This document shows, one piece after another, positions 34,021-46,712 of a DNA stretch of 64,000 bases. The DNA lies in NCBI GenBank assembly GCA_025024175.1, contig QCXZ01000001.1:39798942-39862941 (forward strand), read 5' to 3'. The stretch is from Rhyzopertha dominica (Eukaryota > Arthropoda > Insecta > Coleoptera > Bostrichidae). The notes below the pieces were generated by a model. The model saw nothing but the letters and a program-made list of their open reading frames with translations. It did not search any database and had not been told where the DNA came from. Every line of letters starts with the position of its first letter. Position 1 is the first letter of the stretch. Made by a program: the position numbers and the translations under genes.

Positions 34021-37000
34021 GTAAGTTTACTTATAGTTACCTATTTAATAAAGAACAATATAATTCACGATTATTTGAAGATACCTAATATTAATTCAAA
34101 ATTGATTGCATTGTATGTGTCCGGATGTTTATGCTCCTTATATAGGTACAGGATGTAACATTAATATTGCGAAAAAAAAAATCAGGGTGAGATTCTTGGC
34201 ATAAAAATAAGAAAAAGTCATAACAAACATATTTCCGAAAACGATTATTTTCCTAGATACAGGGTGTTACAGTTTAAAATAAATGTAGTATTTTTCCCAA
34301 CATCTAAAAAATCCTTCCTTTATTTTTTTTTAAACTTTGTGTGTTTCTTTGTAATAATAATTGACAAATTTTGACGCAATTATTAGATTTAAGTGATTTA
34401 TAGAAATGGCGCCCTGGGTGTCATCATTCGAGGGCAATAGAAAAAAAATATGGCACGCCACTGTTTTGTTATTAGGTTTCTTATAAATTTCAATACGTAA
34501 TTAAAAAGACAACTATTTTTGCTCTTTACTTTTTTTGTAAAGTTTTTGAAAATGTATTATGTATTAAAAAAACAATAAATCGTAGTAATAATTTATTACA
34601 CCATTTATTACACACTAGTTAAAAGCATAATTATGTCACACATACCTTATTTGTACATTCTTCAAAATTAGATTTATTTTAGAGTAATAATATTTAATAA
34701 AACCCGTATTATTTTAAGCACCTTTCGTAAGCGCTGTGCGTTTGCAGCGTAGGTGAAGTCACAATCTCACAATTTCGTCGTAGACAGGGTCTACCTGCGC
34801 GTGAGCATACAGTGTATCGTGTGCTACCACTTACTCTTAGCCTACAGTAACTATACGAGTAGATTATTTAAAACCACCATTAAAAGCATGTGTTGTAAAA
34901 ATAGACGAGAAGTGCAACTCAATATCAGTTTGAAACATGAAATATGTTCAGGTAAATTCTGCATAGAGATATGAAACAATGAAAAATATGTAAGAGGCGA
35001 AATATGGTCTTGATTTACAGAACAAAGCTCTTTTAAAAGCTTAAAGGGCGCGGTACGTATTGCTCCGCGAAACAGACGAGAATTGGCATTTCGCTGTTAG
35101 ACGCATTGGTTGGTTTATCAAAGAACTTACACTCGAACGTCAAAGCCTCGAGCGTTAACTTCGAATCACAAGCAAACTGCAATGAAAACAATTTCACGAC
35201 AGTTCTCTCAAGTCTGAGTGGTTCGATTGTGAGCTGGAGAATTAGAACATTCAGAATTTATAGCATATATGACTGGAAAATATTCATATTCGGGGAATAA
35301 GGCCATTGTTATGTGATTTCATTGTATTCGGATAGCTGCGGGCCCACTGTTGGATAGGAGAATGTTTCTGGAAATATATGCATAATTGAACCATAACCCG
35401 TGGTTTTGTTCCGAAAATGTTTTGTTCATTTTAGACGGAAGCGATATTGAACTTAATAAAATCCGTCGCTTGTTGGGTTTCTTAATGTTGACGTTACGGA
35501 AAATTATACTAAAGATAATTTCTCTTTAATAAAAAATGTGAAAGTACCGTTTTCATGACAACATAAAAGTTAAAGTAATAATTCCACAAAACCAATTGCA
35601 GTCTGATATTTAAGTGCAACACTTTTACTAAGCAGCTAAACTTTGCTATCCTTGATTAAAAAAATAATAAATAAAAAAGAAAACTAAAATTCATTATATA
35701 TGAACATATTTCTTACAAACACAATATTTTTTAGATATACCAGTTAAGAAGTGCATATAGAGGATGACTAGTTGGTTGCAAAAAGACTATATTTTGTAAG
35801 CTTTGCAACAATAGGAATTGTTGTGAAAACGCACATTTAAACTTTAATCCGTCAATTGAATCTGGTTCCAAAAAGATCGACCCATTCAAACTTTATAGTT
35901 TTTATAGTTATCCATCAACATCATCATTATCGGGAACTTTATATATCGATTAGCTGATTTGAAATTTTTCTCACATTTGGTAATATTCCATTCTTTAGTT
36001 TGCTTATTGTTTTTTTTTGCGGATTTGTATTGATGTTTTTATCCTTGAAATGGCAAGGTGTTTATTTTGTATGGGTTGTACCAAAATTATTGTAAAAGAT
36101 TGCGATTTAAAATAAATGACAAAAAGCATCATCAAAACAGTTTCTGCAGGAATCTATACCTCCTCCATCTTGGCAATACCGTAGATCACAGAAATTGCTC
36201 AATGCTCATCATATTTCTTGAAATTCGTGTCTGATTCTGGCATCCAACTCTTGCAAATTAGTGGTAATTTATTCCAACCACAGGTGGGCGTTACTCGCTT
36301 ACAAATTTATGCGAGTACGAGTACAAAATATTCTTAACGATTAAAAAAATTGTTCTTAATCTTAACCACTGACAGTGTTTGAGAGGTTTCAAACGTTAAA
36401 AAAATAATTATTAATTAAAAAAAATGCTATTTAATGTTTTGATTTACCTACAATTGGATTCATATCTAATCTATTCGATAAACAAAAGATCATAATTGAT
36501 GAAATCTGACGATTGTCATTGTACTGTACATGGTCCTGCAGAGTTAGACAATACCCACATAAATAATTAAGCGGTTAATGAAAACGAACAAAATTGAAAC
36601 TGCGAGAACTTTACAACATTTTGGCAAAGTTAATAAAGCTTATATAATTCACAAAGAATTTAAAGATCGCAGTGATAATGGCAAAAAAAGACATTCGTCT
36701 GAACCAGGTAGTGGACACTCTCATATTAGATAACCGTAAACGCTATTGCTGCAACCAACTATACACGATTACTGTTATGGATACAACATTCATAGATGGC
36801 ACTCTGTGCTGTGTGTGAAGCACGGCTAACGCATGCACGCGGGATTGCGTTTAAATCAAGGTATGTTCAAATCAAGTTGATGTCACGCTTTGATATCTAG
36901 CAAAAAATTGTCGCAAGTTCCCAACGTACCTACTTATACGATATTTTAATATGTTATAGTTATTATTATTTTGCAACCTATTAACCTTTTTGGTGGCATT

Positions 37001-37087
37001 TTTATGTTTAAAGTTACAGGTATGTAGTATATTGTGACATTGAAGTTGAATACGAAGAAGGTAAGACATTTGCTTTAATTTTGTACC
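34021..37087. other. no gene recognised
   Basis: About 3 kb without a domain-bearing ORF. Contains ACAGGGTGTTAC-type repeat wording near 34261-34275. A second exon for the THAP frame was searched for by eye and not found. Confidence 0.4.
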
Positions 37088-37339
37088 TTGAAAAGTGTTA
37101 AAATTGTTAGTTTCGAAAATGTCGAAGGTATCACACAGAAAAACTGTGCGGTAAAGAACTGTAGTAATAAATATTTAACAAACTCAAATATCACATTTCA
37201 CCACTTCCAAAGAGAAGGTGCCATGTGTGAAGAACAGGTAAAACGGACAAACAACTTGAACGTGCAGTCTCGCAGCCTTACATCCATTCGAGCATCATTT
37301 GTGGTATGTAGAGAATACTTTCTAGCTAATTGCTTTTAA
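37088..37339 (+). pseudogene. degenerate THAP-like zinc finger
   Basis: An open stretch with NCAVKNCSNKY (the C-x4-C pair), ITFHHFQRE (in place of the F-x-RFPK motif) and VCREYF at the end (in place of VCSEHF, so the zinc-binding His reads Tyr). The order and spacing are those of a THAP finger, but the invariant Trp and the His are absent. The frame has no good ATG at its start. Likely a relic. Confidence 0.45.
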
Positions 37340-37969
37340 ATGCCAGAGCAAAATAAACTAAATAGAAGAGTAGTTCCCACACTATAAATAATAAACAATG
37401 GTGCAAGATAAACATTGTTTTTGAATCTTATTTCTGGTAATTACATTTACGACAATTCAAATAATTCGCAGTTTTTTAAAACCTCGCATTTCCTTTGCCA
37501 CTATTTTACACGAAACGAAGAAAACAACCCTATTAGTTGTTATTTAAAGTAAACCTTTCTGACTTAACTTTTTATGTAGTACACAATTGCGTAGAAAGTC
37601 AGCATAATATAAAAAAGTTGAGTTAGACATGCTTACATAAATTAAAAAAATTGTTTTCTTAATTTCCTGTAAAATAATGGGCAAAGTAGATACCAGGTTT
37701 TAAAATTAAGACAAGAAATAAACGTCAAAATAAATGACATTTGTATGACTCGGAGTTTCTGATTTATTGGCTACACCTGCTGGTCGTTTCATTAATGTAG
37801 TTCACATACAACATTCACAGATGGCGCTGTAACTCATTCCACAAAATTTATCAACACTAGCCATTCTTGTTTACTGATATTCTTTGGTCTGAACTCTGAA
37901 GTATTATAACGGTATTTTGAGTATTGTTAGTCTTAATGTAAAAATTTCCGGCGAGCCAGGTGTGCATCT

Positions 37970-39316
37970 AAACGGGTATCCGTAGGCTGTAGTATTATTT
38001 GTCATAATGTTAGGGGTCTAAATACAAAAACAAGTGACTTTTATATCTGTTGCTGTAGCTGCGAAGCAGATATTGTGTTGTTAACTGAAACGTGGTTGAC
38101 TTCATCTGTTTCCTTCTTGGTACAGTGTATTCAGGTGCGATAGAGCAAGTGCCAGGGGCGGTGGTGCTTTGATTGCTGGGCGTACTCGCATGAGGGCCAA
38201 GCAGTTGCCTCTGAGATCGCCGCTTCTTGGAGTTGAAATTGTTGGTGTCAATTGTGAGCTTGCGGAGTGTGAATCTGGTGGCAGAACATCCAACGTGCTT
38301 AATAAGTATGCTCAGTATATCGCTCTCAATGGATTATGTCTGCATAATAGTGTGGTCAATGCCAATCAAAGACTGTTAGATTTGGTTCTCGCTATGGAAT
38401 GAATGTGGCTGTCTGCAGGTGTGATCTGTCTGAGGATCTGCATCATCCGTGTCTGGATATCCATATGTGTATTATTTATGTCGCGGATGTACCGTTCCAG
38501 CGTAGTGCTGCTAATCCGAAATTTAATTATCGAAGGGCTAACTTAGAAAGCCTGTATCTTGCTGTTGGTGGAGTGGACTGGTTGCCAGGGCTGCGGGCTT
38601 GGGACGTTGAGTCTGCGTATAATATCTTCTATGGTATCCTGAATAACATTATCGGTGAATCTGTGCCTATGTCAGGCCGTTGCGATATAGATTCTACTTA
38701 TCCTGTATGGTTTACAAGAGAGTCGATGAATCTTATTAAAAGAAGGACCAGGCACTGGAATGATTACAGGAGAACGAAGTTTGTGTACTATCTTGACATG
38801 GCAAAGCGCTTAAGGTCGGAGATTAGAAAGGTGTCGCGCAGAGAGTACTATCAGTTCATTGGTGAGGTACAGAGATCGTTAAAAGGTGATCCAAATAAGT
38901 TCTGGCAAGACCAAGGAAGGAGGACAACAGCGGTTCCCGGATATATGTATTATAAGGGTTAAAAGCTGTCTGTTCGACAGGATATTGTTGACGCATTTAC
39001 ACGTTATTTCGAAGGTGTGTTTGTCGATAGAACCGAGGTTCACGACTGTAGTGCCGAGTGTAAGGCTGAGCTTTGTTGCCCATTTATGAAGGTCGAAACT
39101 GTTTGTAATTCGTTCTGTGCATTGAATTGTTCTGTATAAACATTTCTGATATTGAACGTGCTGTAAAAAAGCTTAAAGTAAATAGTATCTGCGACCCTGA
39201 TGACATTCTAGTTTTTCTTGTTGTAGATTGTATTAACTGTTTATCTGCACCAATATGTCACATCCTTAATTTAATATTGGCATCATCTTGCTACCCTACT
39301 GCATGGAAGGCTTTAG
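37970..39316 (+). pseudogene. jockey/CR1-like LINE ORF2 fragment (endonuclease and start of RT)
   Basis: Successive conserved blocks in changing frames: NVRGLNTK, LLTETWL and RGGGALIAG of the APE-type endonuclease (37990-38220); a region near 38430-38470 resembling its HHP motif; then the linker FWQDQGRR and the first RT block (SICDPDD in place of GPDG, then YPTAWKALV) ending at about 39316. Several frameshifts and stops lie between them, so it is dead. The conserved RT pattern is cut off abruptly where the foldback structure begins. Confidence 0.75.
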
Positions 39317-39340
39317 TGTGGTATCATTGTGTATGCTCCA

Positions 39341-40600
39341 CTATACGGGTCCGCCACCTAAAACTCCATAGGTTCATATTTTCTCTGTTTTTTTAGGTAC
39401 AACCTTAAGTTAAATGTCAAATTGTAGGTCTTTTTGAACTCTTTAAAAATAGCATAGTGTCCAGATTTTTTTTGCAGATTGTGGTATTTTGCAAATAAAG
39501 TTCATTTTTGTAAATATGTTTTAACCATACCCCGTATAATAAATATTGCTTCATAGTTGGATGCCGATTTTTGTCTTCTTCAATTTGCGTCATTACCACA
39601 TATGCGTAACTTTTACTCCTTCTTAGTAAAAAACAAGAAAAACTAGTCGCCGCCATGTTCTGTTATATGTAGGGCTGTTCATAATTTTTTAAGTGTTAGT
39701 TTAGTAGCTTATTATGGTACAAATTATGTCTACATACCTATCGTTGCACACAAAACCCCAAAATTTTGAGTAACTTAAATAAATCGAGTACAAAGTTCGT
39801 TCTAAAGAGAGAGGCTAGAAAACGAAACCCTCTGATGAGGCTAGTTTGGTTTTCTACATCGCGCACTAGCCTCGCCGCATACATGGTGTTTCGCGGCACA
39901 CGTGAAACTTAGATTAATTAACACCCTTCGACGGTGTACCTCGTGATTTTCTCATAAATTAAACACTTTCGGACTTACTAATTATATATTCACTTAATTC
40001 TTACAATACTTCTGAACTAAGTCTATTTTAAGATACAACGTCTTACATTCGCGCGTTACTTTACAATACTGATTCTTATTCGTTCTGTACCTAAGTATTT
40101 ATACTAGCCTACCCCCAACCCCTTGAAAGAATCCCGTTACACGGTACAAAAGGGACGGATCTTGGAAATTCCCAAAGTAAAATTATGATAACAACTGTCG
40201 CCCACCCCTTTGTGGTTTACAGATAAAGGGCAATAAAATATGATTGCGGTTTACAGGAAAGGCTTAATCGTTTACCTGCTACTCCAATTTGGAATTTCCA
40301 ACTATAACCCGGAGGGTATTGCAATCTAAAAACACATGGTAATGACACAAATTGAAGAAAACAAAAGTCGGCGTTTAACTATGAAGCAATATTTAATATA
40401 CGGGGTAAGGTTAAAAATATTTACAAAAATTCACTTTAAATACAAAATATTATAATCTGCAAAAATTTTTTTTGGACACCCACTAAGCTATCTTTAAAGA
40501 GTTTAAAAAGACCTACAATTTGACATATAACTTAAAGTTGTACCTACAGAAATAATGATAATAAGAGCCTGGGGAGTTTTAGCTGGCGGAACCTGTATAC
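39341..40600. repeat. foldback structure, ~260-bp inverted arms, 736-bp spacer
   Basis: Left arm 39341-39600 (from CTATACGGGTCCGCC) is the reverse complement of right arm 40337-40600 (to GGCGGAACCTGTATAC) at roughly 80-85 percent identity by eye. The spacer 39601-40336 has no recognisable ORF. The right arm continues into CCTTGGTCCGTTGGAAATAA and a (TTA)n tail, which looks like a LINE 3' end, so the left arm could be an inverted second copy of that tail. Confidence 0.75.
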
Positions 40601-40624
40601 CGCCTTGGTCCGTTGGAAATAAAC

Positions 40625-40664
<40 letters not shown>
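40601..40664 (+). repeat. LINE-like 3' tail with (TTA)n microsatellite
   Basis: AATAAA at about 40617 is followed by about 13 TTA/ATT repeats (40624-40664), the usual end of several insect non-LTR elements. Confidence 0.6.
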
Positions 40665-40667
<3 letters not shown>

Positions 40668-42459
40668 TTATGTGGCTTAAGCTTTATCAGAATTAAAATA
40701 TTGTATTATATATTGCAAGCCAAAGATTTCATTGGGTTAGAAAAATAATTAGATTAGAATGTAAAAAATACATATTATGTTAAATATAAAATTGTCACTT
40801 ACCTAATTAATTTTTTGACAACGATATACCTAAATTTAATTTAATTATTAATAAGATTGTACTTCATTATCGACTATATGATAAATAAATGATATGAAAA
40901 ATACACACCTGAAATAAAAATTCTTGTAAAGCCATTAGTAAGCTATTTAATAATTCATCGACGTCCTATCCACCGACTTGGAAGATATTATCCAGATACA
41001 GGCCAAAATGTGGTGGAGTGTCTTATTTGTAACCTAATCTTTGTATTTGCATTTTGATATAACAAAAGTTTGTTCAAATGTTTTATAGCATCATTCATGA
41101 CCCATTCATTATGTTAACTATTTTCACGCTCAAAGTAGTTTACAGTTGTGAAATGCAATTTTACATGTTTGTACAGTCCAGGAAAAACAGAAGGGAAAAC
41201 ACTATCCGTTAAGAATTTTTTTCCGTGGTACAACTATTTTGATACCGTCTGAACCAGTGATGCGTTTATTGTTTTTATACAAAATTCTTCAGGAAAATGC
41301 TTTGTATAAACTACAACATTTTAGTAATAATGAAATCATAACGGAAAGCTTTATTTTAAAGATCAGTACTTTTTAAGAAACTGATAGAAAGACAATAGCG
41401 CGTACCTATTATTTACGGTAGTAATAAGACAAATACTGAAAAATGCTAGCCACGCCAGAAATCTTCGATTTTATATGCAACTGCTGCTCAATAAACACTA
41501 ACAGATAATATAATCATAATCACGTAAAAAACTGGCAGCAAAACGATTTAAATCTGTGCACCTAGTTCACTGGCTAGCGTTACAAATGGCCTGGCCTATG
41601 ATCAAAATAATTTTTACACCCATCCCTTTAGCGTTGGCGAGTTCTTCATGAGAAATAATGTTTCGTTGGATAAATTAGTGAAAAATCGTAAAAATTGTTT
41701 TTATTTGATAGCTTTCTACAGTGGCAATTACTATTGGTGTAGAGCATGCATATTATTAGGAAATTTTGCGCTTTCCGTTAAAATATTCCGTTAAACGTTG
41801 TTCCAAAAACTCTCTATTATCAACAAACGTTAACCCTAAAGCAGGTTAAAAAAATTTTTTTTTGGTTAAATACAGGAAATCTAAATTGATGCTAACCAGT
41901 GGTGTAAATGCGTAATCAAGAAATATTGGTATCATATTTAGGACAGCTTTTTTATAAAGAATTATATGCAAAATGGAAATGATACTATTTTACTTTCCTT
42001 TATTCGTTTTTGTACCCTTCGACAACCCCGATTGATATCTTCCTACATAATAGTCCATCATGGGGGGTTATACTTGACAGGATTTATTCTGACAAGGGTC
42101 TTTCTCTGCCGACAAAACGGCGGCTTACTGGGGATATCTAAGAAACACTTAGCTCTCATTAGAAAACGGCAGCGGCGTGGAATAGTAGTGAATAGAGCTT
42201 TCATTCGGCTTTCCAAAGACTTGTTACAGAATGTTAGAGCGCAATGGCTTTTTGTGAATTTAGAGGTATTAACATGTGATGGCAGTTTATCCCCAACAAA
42301 ACTGAAAAGAACCTTTTATCGTTTTTGATTTGACAGTTAAATTGTAGTTATCTGTGTAGTAAGCACATCAATATTATATTTGCTGTAAGAAAAATGTGCA
42401 GGTAAGGAAATTAAATAAAATTTAACTTTTATTTATTTATATATCAGAAGTCTTCGAGT
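40665..42459. other. no gene recognised
   Basis: AT-rich. An open frame at 41966-42328 (+, 120 codons) has no recognisable domain and no splice or promoter context that I can defend. Confidence 0.4.
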
Positions 42460-42462
42460 TAT

Positions 42463-42663
42463 TTGCTACTAAAATTTTATTTAACTAATACAATGGTCAA
42501 ATTTGTCAACTCCTTCTCTAGAACCGTGCTGGTAGAACGAAAAATCCCTCAAGGTTCTGTGCTGGGCACACATATTTTTCAATCACTTGCCTACTTATAC
42601 AAAACCATTTGCTCCTTCTTTTTTATTTGCGGACGACACAACATCAATTATTTATTATATTAG
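42463..42663 (+). pseudogene. LINE reverse transcriptase scrap
   Basis: KIPQGSVLGTHIF matches the PQGSVLGP block of non-LTR reverse transcriptases. About 60 bases on, in another frame, LFADDTTSI supplies the catalytic [FY]ADD motif. Nothing of the enzyme remains on either side. It may be a distant piece of the LINE broken at 39316 or an unrelated insertion. Confidence 0.65.
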
Positions 42664-42738
42664 TTAGGTTGCCGATAGCCATGGATGGGAATGTGCAGCC
42701 AGAGCTCATCGCCTCCGTTTGGTTCATGGATAATGAAC

Positions 42739-42907
42739 TGTGAAACGTTTTTCACTCGTTGTTTGTTTTTCTATAAATAAAAGAGTTCTTTCTGTTTCTG
42801 AAGTTCTTATATTATTTGATAACATAAAAGGTTTGGCCAGTACACCTTGGATGATAACATAACAGTTTTGCAATGAGATAAATAACATAGTGGCTTTAGA
42901 GAAGAGA
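42739..42907 (+). repeat. gypsy 5' LTR, 3' end deleted
   Basis: Matches 46517-46685 with about seven differences. The similarity stops at AGAAGAGA, where the gag remnant begins. Confidence 0.85.
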
Positions 42908-42947
42908 ATTGAAGTTAGAGGGACTACCAAAAACTTAGTACCAAAGC

Positions 42948-45900
42948 TTGTCCGATCTAAACNTTACTTGGGAGGAATGGAAGCAGCGTTGCTTTGTTTG
43001 CAAGAAGGAAGGACATACAGCTTCGGAATGTAACAAGCGAAGGTGCTTCAAGTGCAATAAGATAGGTCACAAAGCTATTGAGTGCAAGACTCCTGAAGCT
43101 CCGAATTTCAGCAGGGGACACGGCAAACCACCAGAAAGAGTTTTATGACTAGAATCGGAAACAAACAAAAAATACTTCAAAGACGTTTGTGGTAATGGTA
43201 AATTAATTAAAGGTTTTATAGATTTTGGTGCAACCTGCAACATATTTAGAAAATCAAATGCTCAAGACCTTGGACTGTCGATTGACAGAAGTTGTACTGT
43301 TAATATTAAAGGTTACGGATTGAGGTTAACTTTACTCTTTAGGTTGACACTGTTCGAAGGAGCGTTGATGCTTTAGTTGTGCCCGACCATATTCAGGACG
43401 TCCCTCTTCTAACAGGCCACCCTTTTACAGAACAGGAAAATGTACGTGTTATAAAGACCAGCAAGAGCCTTCGTTTTATTGAAGACGAAACACCTAAGAA
43501 GACAACAAAAGTAGCCCTCTGGCTTTTGGAATCCATAGTAGTACCCCCGAACAATGTAGCCAACATTCCAGTCTTCACCAAGGAAGCAACCACTGGAGAC
43601 CTGTTTGTGGAAGCTAGTATGAGATACGGACCTGGAAAAGAATATGCTATACCAAGACAAATGATCCACTTGAATGAAGAAGAACGAGCCATACTACCTG
43701 TTATAAACTTTTCAGCGAAAGATCTCATTTTAGGCTGTAATAATCTTGCAGCAAGAGCTATTTTCTGCGAAAAAGCGGACGAATCAGACAGCAGGTCAGT
43801 CTTACGTGCGGATGCTGGCGAATTACCACTATTGAATGAGCTTTATATCAACATTGGTAGTAATGACCCAAAAGTTCGTGGAGATCTTATGAACTTGTTG
43901 CAAGAATTTCGGGATTGTTTTTCTGAGGCAACAGGAAAGGTGGGTACCACAAGCTCTGTGGAAATGGAAATTAAATTAGAAGATAATGTACCGTTCAGGT
44001 ACCCTTATAGACAGTCGGAATCTCAGAAGCAAAAAGTTGGTGAAATTGTTCCAGAATTACTAGTTGCAGAAATACGAAGGGAATCTGAGTCAACTTATGC
44101 TTCGCCTATACTTCTTGTAAAGAAGAAGGATGGGCAAGATAGAATGTGCATAGATTACAGGGAGTTAACCTCTAAGACAATTAAGGATCGGTATCCTTTA
44201 CCCCGTATTACGACCAAATTGACAGGTTAAGTGGATCTTCAATTTTTACTACACTGGATTTAAGTTCCGGCTACCACCAGATACCAGTTTGTGAATCGAG
44301 TAAGGCCTTAACTGCATTCGTTACTCCAGATGGGCAATATCAATACCACCGGATGCCCTTTGGTCTTTGCAATGCACCATCGGTATTTCAATGTCAGATG
44401 AATAAAATGCTCGCCCCCTATCGTGATCTTGTAGCGGTCTACTTGGACGACATCATTCTGCCGAGCAAAAGTGCTGAAGAGAATTTGTAAAACCTCCGAG
44501 TAATTCTAGAAACTCTTCGCCAAGAGGGTCTTACATTAAATGCCAAAAAGTGTTTCTTTGTATTCCCCTCCATCAACTATCTAGGATTTGAAATTGACAG
44601 TACAGGAGTTAACCCAGGAGCTGCAAAAACAGAAGCTATCCGGCAGTTTCCAACACCAAGATCGGTCAAGAATGTTTGATAGTTTTTGGGATTGACAGGG
44701 TACTTTAGAAAATTCATGAAGGATTATTCAACCATAGCTAAACCATTGACAAATCTAACTCGAAAGGCAGAGGCATGGCGATGGGGAATAAAAGAAAACG
44801 ACGCTTTCAACAACTTAAAGGCTAAACTACTCAACAGACCAGTTCTCACACTCTACGATCCTGCTGCTGAAACTGAAGTACATAACGATGCAAGCCAAGA
44901 TGGAATTGCCGGTATCCTTATCCAGAAGAACGAAGATAAGCTACGCCCAGTGGCATTTTACAGTCGGCACAGCAATAAAGCTGAGAATCGCTACCATTCT
45001 TTTGAACTGGAAACTCTTGCCGTCGTCGAAACTTTGCAAAGGTTTAGAGTTTATTTACTGGGAATAAAATTTAAAGTGGTAACGGATTGCAACGCCTTGA
45101 AAACAGCCTCCTCAAAAAGAGACCTCATTCCAAGGATTGCTCGTTGGTGACTTCAGCTATTGGAGTACACCTTTACAGTAGAATATCGCCCGGGGAAGAA
45201 AATACAACACGTGGATGCTTTAAGTCGAAATCCGAATGTTGATGAAACTCCGCCATCGGAAAGTGTTTTTAAAATCGACGAAGCAGACTGAATCCTTTCG
45301 GCACAGTTATCAGATGATAAAATCAAATTGATACATGATATATTGTCAAAGAAACCTCAAACCGAGTAAGAAAAATCTGTGCACAAGGATTATACACTCT
45401 GACGTGGACGAGTGTATCGCATCACGCAAAGAGGCATCCAATGGGTTGTTCCACATGGTTTTCGCAATCAAGTTGTTCGATGGGCCCATGACGACTGCGG
45501 ACATTTTGCTTGTGAGAAAACACTGCAGAAATTGTGCGAAAGGTACTGGTTTGCACGAATGAGGCAGTACGTAGCGAAATATATAGCTAGCTGCATACCT
45601 TGTCTCTACAACAAAGTACCTTCAGGACGTCGAGAAGGATATTTACATCCCATCTGCAAGAAACCCATTCCATTTCATACAGTCTGCTTGGATCACCTGG
45701 GGCCGTTCCAAAAGACTTCTAAAACGAACATATATTTGATCGTCTTAATTGATGCTTTTACGAAATTTTCTGTGCCAAAAGCCCAAAAGTCCACAAAATA
45801 TAAACTGGTTATCAATTTTCTGGGAGGAATCTTTAATATTTTTGGTACTTCTACACGAATAGTGGCTGACAGAGGTACCGCTTTCCACGTCGAAAGAATT

Positions 45901-46480
45901 CAAAAGACTTCATCCTAAAAAATAATATACAACTGGTTTTCAATGCGGTTGCAACACCGAGAGCTAATGGCTAAGTTGAAAGATTAAACCGCACAATTCT
46001 TTCAACGATGTCGTCTACTGCTGTTTTCGGAAGATCGCTGGGATAGATGTGTTGATGAGGTGCAGTTTGCAATCAACAACACGGTACATCAGGTCACTAA
46101 GAAAACATCGTATCAACTTTTAATGGGTTATTCTCCACGACCAAAGAGCGGCAGTATATTAACAGCCGAAATAGAACCAACTGATGTAACAGGAGATATA
46201 AACCAAATAAAGGAACAAGTCAGAACAAATTAAGCAAAAGGAACGATTTGACTGCAAACTAAAAAAAGCTCGAGTTTATAACCTAGGAGATTTAGTGTTC
46301 ATGTTGTGCAACAAAAGTGTGAGCGGTCAAAGCACTAAGTTAAATCCAAAGTATGCTGGACCTATGATAGTTACTAATGTGCTACGAAACAATACGACAA
46401 CATAGTGGCGGTAGACCGAATTAAACCGTGGATTCCTCATGGGAGAGTCTCCGATAGTTCTGCCAATGATGGAGTTTCAG
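42948..46480 (+). pseudogene. pol: gypsy gag tail and pol pseudogene
   Basis: Two intact zinc knuckles (CFVCKKEGHTASEC and CFKCNKIGHKAIEC, 42975-43085) are all that is left of gag. A protease follows with FIDFGATCNIF at about 43215-43247; the catalytic D-S/T-G reads D-F-G, so it would be inactive. RT blocks are [13 protein letters not shown] and CIDYRELT, then after a frameshift near 44205 TLDLSSGYHQIP, MPFGLCNAP and YLDD (44440-44451). RNase H shows NDASQDGIAGIL. Integrase shows the HHCC segment (AHDDCGHFACEKT … CIPC), the core aspartates in LDHLGPF and VADRGTAF, and the glutamate in VERLNRT, where the Gln codon just before is TAA. No env or chromodomain was seen. Confidence 0.88.
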
Positions 46481-46516
46481 ACGTTGCGGGGACGCAACCG
46501 AGTCAGGATGGTCGAA

Positions 46517-46712
46517 TGTGAAATGTTTTTCACTCGTTGTTTGTGTTTCTGTAAATACAAGAGTTCTTTCTGTTTCTGAAGTTCTTATATTATTTGATAA
46601 CTTAAAAGGTTTGGCCAGTACACTTTGGATGATAACATAACAGTTTTGCAATGAGCTAAATAACATAGTGGCTTTAGAGAAGAGAGTTGTTGTGGATCAT
46701 GTCAATGTGACA
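46517..46712 (+). repeat. gypsy 3' LTR
   Basis: 46517-46685 matches the 5' LTR. The sequence to 46712 (GTTGTTGTGGATC… TGTGACA) is assigned to the LTR because it restores a TG…CA end, but it has no partner because the 5' copy is deleted there. Confidence 0.7.

Larger units (their letters stand above)
42739..46712 (+). mobile_element. Ty3/gypsy-like element, gag almost entirely deleted, pol broken
   Basis: Homologous LTR segments at 42739-42907 and 46517-46685 (both begin TGTGAAA and share about 96 percent of bases) bracket a gypsy-order pol. The 3' LTR may extend to 46712 (ending TGTGACA). At 42907/42908 the 5' LTR sequence passes directly into the end of gag, so its 3' end, the primer site and nearly all of gag are missing. 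In-frame stops include TGATAG at 44677-44682, TGA at 45148-45150 and TAA at 45972-45974. Confidence 0.85.

Noticed and set aside
37088..37339. Intact THAP host gene
   Set aside because: The invariant Trp and the zinc-binding His are missing and there is no good start codon, so it was entered as a relic.
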